From Pseudomonas berkeleyensis (GTDB lineage: Bacteria; Pseudomonadota; Gammaproteobacteria; Pseudomonadales; Pseudomonadaceae), in contig NZ_CP059139.1 in the NCBI RefSeq assembly GCF_014109765.1, positions 4,396,001-4,460,000 on the forward strand: a DNA stretch of 64,000 nt. Direction: 5' to 3'. Position numbers and translations under genes: made by a program. Numbering within the stretch: position 1 is the first letter of the stretch; each line of letters starts with the position of its first letter. The notes beneath the pieces are model-generated. The model was not told the DNA's origin. It saw nothing but the letters and a program-made list of their open reading frames with translations, and made no database searches. Shown here piece by piece: positions 59,423 to 64,000 of the stretch.

Positions 59423-60068
59423 GGATGTCCTCCCCGGACAAGGCTTGCCAAATCTGATGCGGCGACATGGTCACCTCCAGCCAGACCTGCACCAGCAACA
59501 GCGCGATAAAACAGAACAACCCCAGGCCGATACTCAGGTCCGCCAGATCCATCAGCTTGACCATCGCCACCAGGATGCCCATCAGATAGACCTCGAGCAT
59601 CCCCCACTCACGCAGATGGTGGTAGATACGATAAAGCAGCAGTCCGTAGCTACGGGCAAAATCGAGACGAATGCTGAGCAACACCAGCAGTTGGCAAATC
59701 AGCTTGAGCAGTGGTACGGCCATGCTGCAGAGGAACACCACCACAGCGATGCCTTGCATACCACTTTCATACAAACCGATCACACCGCTCCAGACCGTAT
59801 CTTGCGAGGTCTGGCCCAGTAGATTGAGCTGCATGATTGGCAGGAAGTTCGCGGGGATATAAAGCAGTAGAGCCGTCAGCACCAAGGCCAGACTACGTCG
59901 AACGACGTGATGGCGATGGCTGAACAACTCATACCCACACTGCGGACACTCGGCGCTTTCTCCATCCTGCAGTACCGGCTTGCGCATCAGCAGATCGCAC
60001 TCATGACAGGCAATCAACTGTTCGAGCGGCAAAGATGACAAGGAAGGTTCGGGTGGCGAGTCAGACAT
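59409..60068 (-). CDS. PqiA/LetA-like membrane protein, first half
   Basis: 219-residue membrane protein. It has a zinc-ribbon-like N-terminus (CHECDLLM and CPQCGYELF) and the PqiA motif LYIPANFLPIMQLN, then three further hydrophobic segments. It is the first gene of a three-gene operon read leftwards with the second half and the six-MCE protein. The gene start at 60068 lies 58 bp from a REP copy near the 5S terminator. Confidence 0.9.
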   Translation of the reverse strand: MSDSPPEPSLSSLPLEQLIACHECDLLMRKPVLQDGESAECPQCGYELFSHRHHVVRRSLALVLTALLLYIPANFLPIMQLNLLGQTSQDTVWSGVIGLYESGMQGIAVVVFLCSMAVPLLKLICQLLVLLSIRLDFARSYGLLLYRIYHHLREWGMLEVYLMGILVAMVKLMDLADLSIGLGLFCFIALLLVQVWLEVTMSPHQIWQALSGEDIHAGD

Positions 60069-60126
60069 GAAAGTCCCCTGCAGAATTCACGCATTCTACC
60101 CGAGCGACACCAGACGCCGACATATC

Positions 60127-60156
60127 GTAGGGAGCGGTGCGCGCAGCGCACCCTAC
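60127..60156. repeat. Short REP copy, GTAGGGTGCGC family
   Basis: A GTAGGG head and an inverse ACCCTAC end around GCGGTGCGCGCAGCGC; effectively a single compact copy. It lies between the 5S terminator and the PqiA-like operon. Confidence 0.65.
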
Positions 60157-60186
60157 GCGAAGCGCTATTTTCCACACCACAAAGAA

Positions 60187-60219
60187 GAAACCCCAGACCG
60201 CTAGGCGATCTGGGGTTTC
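60187..60219 (-). terminator. Terminator of the rRNA operon
   Basis: Stem GAAACCCCAGA/TCTGGGGTTTC with an 11-base loop, followed on the minus strand by TTCTTTG. It lies about 10 bp after the 5S rRNA gene. Confidence 0.9.
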
Positions 60220-60229
60220 GTATAGGAGC

Positions 60230-60345
60230 TTGACGATGACCTACTCTCACATGGTGAAGCACCACACTACCATCGGCGATGCGTCGTTTCACTACTGAGT
60301 TCGGGATGGGATCAGGTGGTTCCAACGCTCTATGGTCGTCAAGCA
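60230..60345 (-). rRNA. rrf: 5S ribosomal RNA
   Basis: Read on the minus strand it starts TGCTTGACGACCATAGAGCG and contains CCCATCCCGAACTCAG and GAGAGTAGGTCATCGTC, the standard pseudomonad 5S sequence. Ends are approximate to a few bases. Confidence 0.95.
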
Positions 60346-60488
60346 ATTTGTTGCTGTCTCGGGGTTAGCCGCTACAGCGAATTGGGTATGTGATTCGTAA
60401 TTTGTAGTTCTTGCAAACTTTCGGCTTTCTGTCGACTTCACCATCGACACCCTCTGCTTTGAGGGCAGATTGTTTGGGTGTTATATGG

Positions 60489-63379
<2,891 letters not shown>

Positions 63380-63632
63380 ATATAACCCCAAGCAATCTGG
63401 TTACTGTCTCAATCGTGAAGACGACATTCGCCGAAAATTTGCGTCTTGAGAACTACAAATTTTACCTTGACCAGATCAATTGCCAGTGAAAGCAATTAAT
63501 CAGTCACTTCTATCACATACCCAAATTTTTAAAGAACGATGTTTCGACTGGTCAAAAGACCAGAAATCAACACTCTTCTGCCTCAGCAGGAATGCTCATT
63601 TCTGAACTCTTTCACTACGATCAAACTGTAAG

Positions 63633-63708
63633 TGGTGGAGCCAAGCGGGATCGAACCGCTGACCTCCTGCGTGCAAGGCAGGCGCTCTCCCAGCTGAGCT
63701 ATGGCCCC
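63633..63708 (-). tRNA. tRNA-Ala (anticodon TGC)
   Basis: 76 bases, with acceptor start GGGGCCATAGCTCAGCTGG, anticodon loop CCTTGCACG, T-loop GGTTCGATCC and encoded CCA. It lies in the 16S-23S spacer. Confidence 0.97.
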
Positions 63709-63728
63709 GTAAGCATCTGCACCTGAAT

Positions 63729-63805
<77 letters not shown>

Positions 63806-63890
63806 ATAACAGGGTCGCGTTACAGCATCGTCTTCTACAATGAATCAAGCAATTCGTGTGGGAGCTTATGAGAAAGCTGAAGTCTTCGAT

Positions 63891-64000
<110 letters not shown>

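Overview
The window is high-GC chromosomal DNA from a pseudomonad. Gene order repeatedly matches blocks I know from Pseudomonas aeruginosa: pgeF-rluD-bamD-pilSR; carboxylesterase-acyl-CoA synthetase-rhlB-dauA; norR/fhpR-fhp-ppyR-nnrS; rimI-holD; and mksFEB-PqiB/PqiA-rRNA. The carboxynorspermidine genes and the many GTAG-headed REP elements suggest a Pseudomonas sensu lato of the mendocina/oleovorans/stutzeri type, but I cannot name a species. There is no phage, plasmid, IS or CRISPR signature. The window is core chromosome with a few accessory insertions.

Layout. 1-7 kb: trxB (cut by the window edge) divergent from cysZ; a fatty acid hydroxylase/SRPBCC fusion divergent from a LysR regulator; a GT4 glycosyltransferase; a TetR plus Old Yellow Enzyme pair. 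7-13 kb: pgeF-rluD, then bamD, a small membrane protein, and the PilS-PilR two-component system of type IV pili. 13-18 kb: an aapJQMP amino-acid ABC transporter with a perfect hairpin after aapJ. 18-26 kb: carboxylesterase, acyl-CoA synthetase, a cNMP-binding/GGDEF cyclase, an M19 dipeptidase, RhlB and a D-arginine dehydrogenase. 26-33 kb: a manganese module (mntP under a yybP-ykoY riboswitch, followed by an anchored beta-propeller protein), a DsbB/DsbA-like pair, a small lipoprotein, TerC and DNA polymerase II. 33-40 kb: truncated hemoglobin, FKBP, a methyltransferase, and the nitric-oxide block norR-fhp-ppyR-nnrS with three NorR-type sites. 40-46 kb: rimI-holD, a GlxA-type regulator divergent from a dienelactone hydrolase, and the carboxynorspermidine pair. 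46-51 kb: a four-gene cluster of exported proteins sharing a post-signal motif (FilA/DUF6160-like), the least understood block here. 51-56 kb: the MksF-MksE-MksB condensin without a visible mksG. 56-60 kb: a six-MCE-domain LetB-like protein with two separate LetA/PqiA halves. 60-64 kb: an rRNA operon on the minus strand, in transcription order 16S (partial), tRNA-Ile, tRNA-Ala, 23S, 5S.

A recurring theme is REP-type repeats, each a GTAG head followed by a short palindrome and usually in inverted pairs. They lie at gene 3' ends. In two genes the TAG of the GTAG head is the stop codon, and in one glycosyltransferase the repeat encodes the protein's C-terminus.

All annotation was done by reading motifs and comparing with remembered families; no database search was run. 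Start codons were moved inward from the longest frame where a ribosome binding site, signal peptide or upstream RNA element argued for it.
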